Positions 55,712 to 64,000 of a stretch of 64,000 bases of DNA are shown here, in pieces; within the stretch, counting starts at the first letter, position 1, and every line of letters begins with the position of its first letter. This DNA comes from Dugong dugon (lineage: Eukaryota; Chordata; Mammalia; Sirenia; Dugongidae), in contig CM057469.1 in NCBI GenBank assembly GCA_030035585.1, forward strand, positions 21,632,501 to 21,696,500, read 5' to 3'. The position numbers and the translations under genes are program-made. The notes below the pieces were generated by a model. That model did no database searches. It was not told the origin of the DNA and saw only the letters and a program-made list of their open reading frames with translations.

Positions 55712-58270
55712 ATGGCACTGCTCAAAATGAGAAGAAACAGCAGCAAATATCCATTAATAATCAGAAGATGGAATGTACAAAGTATAAATCTAGGAAAACT
55801 GGAAGTTATCAAAAATGAAACGCAACACTTGAAGATAGATATTCTATGCATTAGTGAGCTGGAAGGAACTGGTATTGACCATTTTGAATCAGACAATCAT
55901 GTGGTCTACTATACCAGGAAAGACAAATTGAAGAGGAACAGCATCAAATTCATTGTCAAAAAGAACATTTCAAGATTTATCCTAAAGTATAACTCTGTCA
56001 GTGATAGGGTAATATCCATACACCTACAAGAAGGACCAGTTAATACAATTATTATTCAAACTTATGCACCAACCACTAATGCCAAAGGTGAAGAAATTGA
56101 GGATTTTTACCAACTTCTACAGTCTGAAATTGATCAAACATGCAATCAAGATGCATTGACAATTACTAGTGACTAAAATGCAAAAGTTGGAAACAAAGAA
56201 GAAAGATCTGTAGTTGGAAAATATGGCCTTGGTAAAAGAAATGATGCCGGAGATCACGATACGATTTTTGCAAGACCAGCGACATATTCATTGCAAATAT
56301 CTTCTTTCAACAACATAAATGGCTACTGTACACATGGACCTCACTCTATGGGATACACAGGAATCAAAACAACTACATCTGTGGAAAGAGACAATAGAGA
56401 AGCTCAATATCATCAGTCAGAACAAGGCCAGAGTCCTACTGCAGAACAGACCATCAATTACTCATATGCAAGTCCAAGTTGAAGTTGAAGAAAATTAAAA
56501 GCAGCCTACAAGAGCCAAAGTACAACCTTGAGTATATCCCACCTGAATTTAGAGACCATCTGAAGAACAGATTTGACGTACTGGACACTAATGATGGAAC
56601 ACCAGATGAGTTGTGGGATGACATCAAGGACATCATACATAAAGAAAGCAAAAGGTCATTACAAAAACAGGAAAGAAAGAAAAGACCAGAACTGATGTCA
56701 GAAGAGACTCTAAAACTTGCTCTTGAACATAGAGTGAAAGGAAGAAATGATAAAAAAAAAAAAAGCTGAACAGAAAGTTTCAGAGAGCAGCTTAAGAAGA
56801 CAAAATAAAGTATTATAATGACATGTGCAAAGACCTGGCATTAGAAAACCAAAAGGGAAGAACATGCTTGACACTTCTCAAGGTGAAAGAACTGAAGAAA
56901 AAATTCAAGCCATGAGTTGCAATACTGAAGGATTTTATGGGCAAAACACTGAATGATGCAGGAAGCATCAAAAGAAGATAGAAAGAGTACAGAGTCACTG
57001 TACCAAAAAGAATTGGTCAATGTTCAACCATTTCAGGAGGTAACATATGATCAAGAACCAGTGATCCTGGAAAAAATCCAAGCTGCACTGAAGGCTTTGG
57101 CGAAAAACAAGGCTCTAGGAATTGACCAATACTAATTGTGATGTTTCAACAAATGGATGCAATGGTGGAAATACTCACTTATCTATGCCAAGAAATTTGG
57201 AAGATAGCTACCTGGCCAACCAACTAAAAGAGATCTATATTTGTGCGCAACAGAATGTAGGTGATCCAACAGAATGTGGAAATTATCAAACGATATCATT
57301 AATATCAAAAGGAAGTAAAATTCTGCTGAAGATAATTCAAAAACGTTTGCAGCACTACACTGACAGGGCACTGCCAGAAATTCAAGCCGGATTCAGAAGA
57401 GGACGTGGAACAAGGGATATCATTGCTGATGTCAGATGGATCTTGACTGAAAGCAGAGAATACCAGAAAGATGTTTACCTATGCTTTATTGGTTGTGCAA
57501 AGGCATTCGACTCTGTGGATCCTAACAAATTATGGATAACATGGTGAAGAATACGAATTCTGGAACACTTAATTGTGCTCATTCGGAACCTGTACATAGA
57601 CCAAGACGCAGTCGTTCAAACAGAGAAGGGGATACTGTCTGGTTTAAAGTCAGGAAATGTCTTTGTCAGGGTTGTATCTTTTCACCATGCTTATCAATCT
57701 GCATGCTGAGCAAATACTCAGAGAAACTGGACTATATGCAGAAGAACAGGGCATCAGGATTGGAGGAAAACTCATTAACAACCTGCGATATGCAGATAAC
57801 ACAACCTTGCTTGCTGAAAGCAAATAGGACTTGAAGCACCTACTGATGAAGATAAGCCTTCAGTATGGATTACACCTCAACATAAAGAAAACAAAAATCC
57901 TCACAACGGGACCAATAAGCAACATCATGATAAATGGAGAAAAGATTGAAGTTGTTCAGGATTTCATTTTACTTGGATCCACAATCAACGCCCATGGAAG
58001 CAGCAGTCAAAAAGTCAGACAACGTATTGCATTGAGAAAATCTTTGGGAAAAGACCTCTTTAGAATATTGAGCCATGGTGTTTTCAATATCACCTCATAT
58101 ATATGTGAAAGCTGGACAATGAATAAGGAAGACCAAACAAGAAATGACCCCTTGAATTGTGGTGCTGGTGAAGAATATTGAATATACCATGGACTGCCAA
58201 AAAAATGAACAAATATGTCTTGGAAGAAGTACAACCAGAATGCTGCTTAGAAGCAAGGACGGTGAGACTT
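55712..58270 (+). pseudogene. RTE ORF: AP endonuclease plus reverse transcriptase, decayed
   Basis: Encodes, in about six frame-shifted pieces, the single protein by which RTE elements nick DNA and reverse-transcribe their RNA. 55712-56176 carries the endonuclease N-half (WNVQSIN, ILCISELEGTG with the metal-binding Glu, YTRKD, QTYAPT). 56479-56769 and 56953-57135 carry the linker (LPEF-like KYNLEYIPPEF, ALAKNKALGIDQY). 57122-57547 has RT motifs QAGFRRGRGTRDII and CFIGCAKAFD. 57532-58181 holds the palm end and C-terminal region. Two catalytic positions are changed: motif A reads FIGCAKAFD where RTEs have an Asp in place of the Gly, and the YADD box reads YADN (57785-57805 in the second frame). 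The C-terminus is cut by the L1 insertion at 58287 and resumes at 59568. Confidence 0.9.
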
Positions 58271-58286
58271 TGTCTCATATACTTTG

Positions 58287-59552
58287 TTTTTTGTTTGTTT
58301 ATTGTTCTAGTTTAAGTGAAAGTTTACTTTTCAAGTTAATGTCTCATACAAAATTTATACATACATTGTTATGTGACCCTAATTGCTGTCCCCGCACTGT
58401 GACAGCACACTTCTTTCCACGTCTGATTTCCCATGTCCATTTAGCCAGCTCTTAACCCTCTCTGCCTTCTCATCTCACCGCTGGACAGAATCTGCCTGCT
58501 TAGTCTCATGTATCTACTTGAGCTAAGAAACACACTCTTCATGAGTATCATTTTATGTCCCCACAGTCCAGTCCAATCTTTGTCTGAAGAGTTGCCCTCG
58601 GAAATTGTTTTAGTTCCGGGCTGACAGGGAGTCCAGGGGCCATGTTTTCTGGGGTTCCTCCAGTCTCAGTCAGACCATTAAGCCTGATCTTTTTACTAGA
58701 ATTTGAGTTCTGCACCCCACCTGTCTCTTGCTCCATCAGGGACTCTCTGTTGTGTTCTCTGTCAAGGCAGTCATTGGTGGTAGCCAGGCACCATCTAGTT
58801 CTTCTCGTCTAAGGCTGATGAAGTCTCTGGTTTATGTGGCCCTTTCTGTCTCTTGGGCTAACACTTTCCCTGTGTCTTTGGTGTTCTTCATTCTCCTTTA
58901 CTCCAGGTGGTTGGGACCAATTGATGCATCTTAGATGGCTGCTTGCAAGCTTTTAAGACCCCAGACGCCACTCACCAAAGTAGGATGCAGAACATTTTCT
59001 TAATAAACTTAGTTATGCCAGATGACCTAGATGTCCCCTGAAAGGCATGGTCCCCAGACCCCCGCCCCTACTACTCTGCCCCTAGAAGTGTTTGATAGTA
59101 TTCAGGAAACTTCTTAGCTTTGGTTTAGTCCAGTTGTGCTGACTTCCCCTGTAGTGTGTGTTGTCCTTCCCTTCACCTAAGATAATTCTCATCTACTATC
59201 TGGTTAGTGAATAACCCTCACTCTCCCTCCCCACCCTCGTAACCATCAAAGAATGTTTTCTTCTGTGTTTAAACCTTTTCTTAGAGTTCTTATAATAGTG
59301 GTCTTATAACATTTGTCCTTCTATGACTGACTAAATTCACTCAGCATAATGCCCTCCAGATTCCTCCATGTTATAAGATGTTTCACGGCTCTAGTGTTGT
59401 TCTTTATCATTGCATAGTATTCCATTGTGTGAATATACCATAATTTTTTTATCCATTTGTCCGTTGATGGGCACCTAGGTTGTTTCCATCTTTTTGCTAT
59501 TGTAAACAGTGCTGCAATGAACATGGGTGTGCATATATCTATTCGTGTGATA
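58287..59552 (-). mobile_element. 5'-truncated young L1 inserted in the RTE
   Basis: A-rich tail at the left ('ttttttgtttgtttattg'), then the same 3'UTR blocks as the 7-kb L1 ('ggtggtagccaggcaccatc', 'gcttttaagaccccagacgc'), ending inside ORF2. Perfect 15-bp TSD gtctcatatactttg at 58272-58286 and 59553-59567. Confidence 0.97.
59321..59552 (-). pseudogene. L1 ORF2 C-terminal fragment
   Basis: Contains [20 protein letters not shown] and [16 protein letters not shown], the C-terminus of L1 ORF2p. Closely similar to the end of ORF2 at 29818, so both L1s belong to related young subfamilies. 5' truncated. Confidence 0.92.
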
Positions 59553-59801
59553 GTCTCATATACTTTGGACATGATCAGGAGGGATCAGTCCATGGAGAAG
59601 GGCATCATGCTTGATAGAGCAGAGGGTCAGCAAAGAAGAGGAAGACCCTCAAAGAGATAGATTGACACAGTGGCTGCAACAGTGAGCTCAAGCATAACAA
59701 CTATTGTGGGGATGGCACAGGACTGGGCATTGTGTTTCGTTCTGTTGTACTTAGGGTCACTGTGAGTCGGAACTGACCTGATGGCACCTAATGACCACAA
59801 C

Positions 59802-60184
59802 AGGAATTGATGCCTTTGAATTATGGTGTTGGTGAAGAATGTTGAATATACCAAGGCCTGCCAGAAGAAGGAACAAATCTGTCTTGGAAGAAGTACTTCG
59901 AGAATGCTCCTTAGAAGCGAGGATGACGAGACTTCGTCTCATGTACTTTGGGCATGTTAACAGGAAGGACCAGTCCCTGGAAAAGAACATAATACTTGGT
60001 AAAATAGAGGGTCATTGAAAGAGAAGAAGAACCTCAATGAGATGAATTGACACACTGGCTGCAACTGTCGGCTCAACCATAGCAACGATTGTGAGGATGG
60101 CACAGGGCCGGGCAGTGTTTTGTTCTGTTGTACACAGGGTTGCTGTGAGTCGGAACCAATTTGTCGGCACCTAACCACAACATT
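59802..60184 (+). mobile_element. Second RTE 3' end in tandem
   Basis: Immediately after the first RTE terminus, another copy starts at 'aggaattgatgcctttgaat' and runs to 'gtcggcacctaaccacaac'. It repeats the region present at 58140-58280 and 59568-59801, with many differences. Either a separate truncated insertion at the tail of the first or a tandem duplication. Confidence 0.9.
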
Positions 60185-60735
60185 TTTCACAATTAGGTCC
60201 TTGTTCCATTTCGAATTGGTTTGTGTGTATGATATGAGGTGTGAGTCCCAATTCATTCTTCTGCATGTGGAAATCCAATTTTCTTATGAGCATTTATTGA
60301 AAAACTTCTTTCCCCATTTAATGGACTTGCTACCCTAGTGAAAAATCAGTTGACCATAGATGTAGGGATTTGTTTCTGGAGTCTCCATTCTATTTTACCA
60401 GGCTTTTTAAATTACTGTAGCTTTAATTACTATTTTGAAGTCAGGATGTGTGGGTCCTTCTACTTTACTCTTCTTCTTCAAGATTGCTTTAGCTACTTGG
60501 GGTCCCTTTTCCACCCATATAAATTTGAGGATTAGCTTTTACATTTCTAAAAAGAAAGCTGTTGGAATTTTGATGAGAACTGCATTAAATTTATAGATAG
60601 CTTTGGGTAGTATTGACAACTATATTAAGCCTTCCAATCCATGAAGATGGAATGTTCTTCCATTTATCTAAGTATGCTTTAATTTATTTTAGTAGCATTT
60701 TATAGTTTCCTGTGTACAAGGTTTTATATTTTTCT
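60185..60735 (-). mobile_element. Old L1, segment 4 (ORF2 remnant)
   Basis: Resumes with 'ttcacaattaggtccttgtt' and continues 'gaagtcaggatgtgtgggtc' and 'gatggaatgttcttccattt', the next part of L1 ORF2 in the order expected from segment 3. Confidence 0.92.
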
Positions 60736-60935
60736 GTATAAATACAGCTGCAATAAGTATCTTCGTGTGAAAATTTTTTTTTTCTTTTTGCTCCTTCTCT
60801 TAAGACGAATTCTCAGAAATAGAATTAGAGGGGTAAGGAGTCTGAGCTGCTTTCTTCAGACTTTGGGTTTTTTAGGGTACATAAAGAGCACCCACAGGAT
60901 TATTTCCTGGGGGTGCTGGAGCTTGATCTGGGTAC
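60736..60935 (+). repeat. Diverged direct repeat, copy 1
   Basis: 'ctttttgctccttctcttaa', 'attctcagaaatagaattag', 'aaggagtctgagctgctttc' and 'tttcctgggggtgctggagc'. Its partner is at 63660-63860. Possibly an old L1 3' segment. Confidence 0.75.
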
Positions 60936-61169
60936 TTTTAATTTTTTTTTCTTGCCTACTTGCTCTAGCTAGGAGGACACTTAGTCTTTACCTGATCTTA
61001 TAGCAGGAATAACAGTCTGCTGCCCATCAAAATCTCACCTTCTATTAAATGAAGTTAAGAAACAGCCACTCAAAATACCAATTCAAGTTGTTCTTTGGGG
61101 TTTAGTAAAAAACAGAGAAAGAAAAGTGTATATATTTTTACAGTTGATTCTCTTTCTTCCTCCCCCAAA
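60936..61169. other. Unassigned; no gene seen
   Basis: No feature recognised. Confidence 0.5.
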
Positions 61170-61353
61170 ATGTTAGTTTTAAACCATGAATGTCAATCAG
61201 AATCACCTGAGGAGCTTCAGAAACTAGAATCTGGAGAGGCCCACCCAAGACCAATTCAATTAAAATGTTTGGAGAGGGGCATTGGCTTTGATACTTTTTA
61301 AAAGATGACTAGGTGGTTCTATTGGACTGCTGGGATTGAGAATCAGTGTTTTA
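61170..61353 (+). mobile_element. MER5A hAT relic
   Basis: 'aatgtcaatcagaatcacct', 'gaggagcttcagaaactaga' and 'attgagaatcagtgttt'. Confidence 0.82.
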
Positions 61354-61849
61354 TATCATCCCAGGCTAATAAACAGATTTGATTTCTGAATTTCAAGACA
61401 GGGCCAGGTCGGTCCCTTCCCCGACCCAGTTTGTCTATCTAATTTTGCCTGTTTCTGTTCAATCCTCTTTATTCCATTTGTTCTGTCAGTGATTATGTAA
61501 AGTGGTAGCAGCTTGTATATGAATATGCCAAATATTCCTGGACCCTAGGGCCTGTGTCCTATTTATTCTTGTAGCTTTATTGTCTAGCGTATGGCCAGGA
61601 GAGAAAGGAGCACAATGATTGTTGCTTTGCAACAGTAGATGACTCTCCTGCCTTCTCATCTCCAGGCTAAATAATATCTCAGTAGAACTCCGGGTGTGGT
61701 GTCAGCATGAGAAATAGCATAACCTTATGGAGAGAGTGTCCCCTTGTTTCAAAATAGCATCTTTGCTCCACAAAATCAGCACTCAGCAAATGCTAATAAA
61801 TAAGCGTGATTCCATTTGAAATCTGGCAACATAATGATTTTGAATGTGC
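61354..61849. other. Unassigned unique sequence
   Basis: No feature recognised. Confidence 0.5.
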
Positions 61850-61881
61850 CTTCACTGAACGAACATTTATTGAAACCCATT
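61850..61881 (-). mobile_element. L2 3' end, reverse, left part
   Basis: 'ctgaacgaacatttattgaa' is the reverse L2 terminus. Continues after the SINE. Confidence 0.6.
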
Positions 61882-62042
61882 GAAAAACCAAACCCATTGC
61901 CGTCAAGTCGATTCCGACTCATAGCAACCCTACAGGGCAGAGTAGAACTACCCCATAGGGTTTCCATCTAGCGGCTGGTGGATTCAAACTGCCAACTTTT
62001 TGGTTAATAGCTGAGCTCTTAACCACTCTGCCACCAGGGCTC
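61882..62042 (-). mobile_element. AfroSINE-type SINE in L2, near consensus
   Basis: 'gaaaaaccaaacccattgcc', 'gtcaagtcgattccgactca' and 'accactctgccaccagggct'. Confidence 0.95.
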
Positions 62043-62160
62043 CAAATCAAGTAAACAATGCTCCCCACCCCGATAGAGCTCAAAGTATAGTGAGGGAGAC
62101 AGACAAGCCAATTATTAAAATACAGAGTAGCAGTGCAGTACATGAGAGGAACAATCAAGG
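62043..62160 (-). mobile_element. L2 3' end, reverse, right part
   Basis: 'cgatagagctcaaagtatag' and 'tgagggagacagacaagcca' continue the L2. Confidence 0.6.
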
Positions 62161-62503
62161 AATGGTCTTGTGATGGTTTGCCTCTGCTTTACCTGCTCAG
62201 CAAAGCTCACTCGCTCTTGTGGATTCTCGCCCTTTCCCAGTCCTGTTCTTTCTTGATAAATACCTACAACTTCTCCATTTTTCTATTTCCCTGTCCGTCG
62301 AGTAATCCTGATTGTGCTCCTGCTCACTTACCAGTGTATTTTCAGGGGGAGTTATTACTCTGATATAAACTCATAAGCACTATTATTCACAAGAGTGTAA
62401 CCTCTATGATTCCTTTTACACTCAATTATATAGACATGAGTAAATCATGAACTCAAAGATATTCTTCCCAGTTACTTAGACTAAATAATGATTTTATATT
62501 ATT
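62161..62503. other. Unassigned; no gene seen
   Basis: No feature recognised. Confidence 0.5.
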
Positions 62504-62712
62504 TGGAGTCCATGGTGGTACAAACAGTTAACATGCTCGGCTACGAACAGAAGGGTTGGAGGTTTGAGTTCACCCAGAGGTGACTCAGAAGAAAAGCCCT
62601 GGTGACCTGCTCCTAAAAAAAGCCATTGAAAACTCTATGTAGCAATGTTTACTCTGACACACATGGGATTACCATGTGTCAGAGTCGACTTGACAGTAAT
62701 TGGTTTTCGGTT
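62504..62712 (+). mobile_element. AfroSINE-type SINE, 'gaggtgactcagaag' subtype
   Basis: 'ttggagtccatggtggtaca', 'aggtgactcagaagaaaagc', 'actctgacacacatgggatt' and 'gagtcgacttgacagtaatt'. Confidence 0.9.
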
Positions 62713-62809
62713 CTTTAAGTTATCTTACCTTAGTTTTGTTTGCTTATAAGCTTGTTGTCTTCTCCTTATACTTTCATCTCTTCGTTTCCCATTTCTCTAC
62801 GGCCATTTA

Positions 62810-63019
62810 GGAGCCCCAGTGGTGCAGTGGTTAAGCACTTGACTGCTAATGGGAAGGTCAGCAGTTCAAACCCACCAGCCACTCCATAGGAGAAAGATGT
62901 GGCAGTCCGCTTCCATAAGGATTCACAGCCTTGGAAACCCTATGGGACACTTCTCTGTCCTGTAGGGTCACTATGAGTTGGAATCAAGTCGATGGCAATG
63001 GGTTTGGTTTTGGTTTTAT
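62810..63019 (+). mobile_element. AfroSINE-type SINE with TSD
   Basis: 'ggagccccagtggtgcagtg', 'gagaaagatgtggcagtccg' and 'ggcaatgggtttggttttgg'. Flanks ggccattta (62801-62809) and ggtcattta (63020-63028), one mismatch. Confidence 0.94.
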
Positions 63020-63079
63020 GGTCATTTATCTTTTTGGCACTTTCTTTTAAATATAAATGATTGTTTTTTTCCTCTTATA

Positions 63080-63330
63080 ATAGTAATAGCTGCTTACTAG
63101 AAAAAATTTGGAAACTACAGAGAAATGGAAGAGAAATAAAATCATCTATATACCCATAAACATTTTTAACAATATAATACTTTTGCATAGTTTACATATA
63201 CATGGTAATATTATATGAAACTTTCCTATAACAATTTTGTGCTTAACATTACAACGTAAGCACCTTTCCATGTTAGTAGAAACACTGGTAAACATTTCTT
63301 TTTGGCTGCATAATATAAAATGTGGCGGAT
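63080..63330 (+). mobile_element. Old LINE 3' relic, left part
   Basis: 'atagtttacatatacatggt', 'caacgtaagcacctttccat' and 'ctttttggctgcataatata' resemble an old L1M-type 3' segment. Continues after the RTE fragment. Family uncertain. Confidence 0.45.
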
Positions 63331-63582
63331 TTGTTGTTGTTGTTAGGTGCTGTTGATTTGGTTCTGACTCAAACTGACCCAATGTACATCAGAACAAAAC
63401 ACTGCCCAGCCCAGCCCTATGCTCACAATTGCTGCTGTGCTTGAACCCACAATTGCAGCCACTGTGTCAATCCGTCTCATCAAGGGTCTTCCTCTTTTAT
63501 GATGACCCTCCACCCTACCAAGCCTCACGTCTTTCTTCAGGGACTGGTCCCTATAGATAACATGTCCAAAGTATACAAGATG
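63331..63582 (-). mobile_element. RTE LINE 3'-end fragment
   Basis: 'ttgttgttgttaggtgctgt', 'catcagaacaaaacactgcc', 'gtgtcaatccgtctcatcaa' and 'gataacatgtccaaagtata'. 5' truncated. Confidence 0.9.
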
Positions 63583-63860
63583 AATTTACCAGAATTAAAT
63601 TTATACGACTATTCTCTACTATTATACATTTAAGCTATTTCATTTTTTATTCTTTTTCTTTGTAAATGCTGTTGCAATAAATATATTTGCCCAAAACATT
63701 TCTTTCTTTTTGCTCATTCTCTCAAGATCAATTCTCAGAGGTAGAATTAGAGAGTTAAGGAGTCTGAGCTGCTTTCTTAAGACCTTGGTGTTCGTTTAGA
63801 GTGCATAAAGACCATCATCATGATTACTTCCTGGGGGTGCTGGATCTTGCTAGAGTGATT
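63583..63860 (+). repeat. Old LINE relic, right part, with direct repeat copy 2
   Basis: 'gttgcaataaatatatttgc', 'attctcagaggtagaattag', 'aaggagtctgagctgctttc' and 'ttcctgggggtgctggatct' at 63660-63860 match 60736-60935. Confidence 0.7.
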
Positions 63861-64000
63861 TACTGAAGGAATTCTGCCTCCATCTCTGTGGGACCCTTCT
63901 GCCCACTCTGATCAAGTGATAGCAGAACTGTTGGAGTGTTTGTAATGGCCTTTCTTGCTCCAGCTATGTCTCTCTCCTTTGGTTGCCCAATGAGTGATGA
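63861..64000. other. Unassigned window end
   Basis: No feature recognised. Confidence 0.5.

Larger units (their letters stand above)
55390..59801 (+). mobile_element. RTE (BovB-like) LINE, nearly complete, inserted in old L1
   Basis: 5' leader ('gtggctttcatgttgctgtg'), single ORF with AP-endonuclease and RT, and 3'UTR ending 'gatggcacctaatgaccaca'. Without the L1 inserted at 58287-59552 it is about 3.1 kb, near the usual length of a full RTE. The old L1 is split around it; tttcaca at 55383-55389 and 60185-60191 may be the TSD of the whole RTE block. Confidence 0.92.

Overview
The window is nuclear DNA from a placental mammal: AT-rich, intron-like and built mostly of interspersed repeats. Three repeat groups point to Afrotheria, most likely an elephant or other tethythere. 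(1) There are more than twenty copies of a tRNA-derived SINE with head 'gccctggtggtgcagtggttaag' and tail 'gctatgagtcggaatcgactcgacggcaa'. (2) A BovB-like RTE LINE ends in the same tail (about nine copies or fragments). (3) A second SINE has a tRNA-Gly-like head and an RTE-like body (four copies). Mammal-wide relics are interleaved: MIR, L2, MER5A, MLT1/MaLR and ERVL-type LTRs, and old L1.

The only genuine host coding sequence I can support is one 169-nt exon on the + strand at 44808-44976. It has a good acceptor and a CAG|gtaagc donor, and I recognise its peptide as PLD5 (inactive phospholipase D family member 5). I found no other PLD5 exon, so nearly all of the window is probably PLD5 intron. 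Other long open frames are repeat remnants or accidents of low-complexity DNA, notably the frames in the pyrimidine tract at 15591-16255.

Layout. 1-14 kb: RTE tails, SINEs, MER5A, MIR/L2, and an MLT1-type LTR interrupted by a SINE and by a ~0.9-kb unidentified LTR-like block. 14.2-14.7 kb: SINE inside SINE. 15.6-16.3 kb: ~0.66-kb polypyrimidine tract. 17-28 kb: SINEs, RTE tail, MLT1-type LTR, a 740-bp L2. 28.6-35.6 kb: a 5'-complete L1 on the - strand, with ORF1, a decayed ORF2 lacking part of its RT, and a long 5'UTR carrying a 284-bp tandem duplication; it sits inside a SINE whose own target-site duplication is still readable on both far sides. 35.6-43 kb: MLT2-type solo LTR, an RTE fragment with an intact YADD box, MLT1, and an old LTR. 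44.8 kb: PLD5 exon. 45.9-48.0 kb: degraded MaLR provirus with both LTRs. 50.2-52.2 kb: repeat-poor. 53.9-60.7 kb: three-layer nest of old L1, RTE and young truncated L1, plus two SINEs and a second RTE 3' end. 60.7-64 kb: SINEs, L2, MER5A and a diverged direct repeat.

There is no operon-like organisation. The functional link between elements is retrotransposition: the RTE supplies the 3' tail shared by both SINE families, so it probably mobilised them, and the nests give a relative insertion order. I see no new protein-coding system. The most useful material is the nested-insertion record, the L1 5'UTR duplication, the RTE/SINE relationship, the polypyrimidine tract and the repeat-poor island downstream of the exon. 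Repeat family names come from recognising consensus motifs by eye, and boundaries are good to roughly 5-20 bp unless a target-site duplication (TSD) is given.
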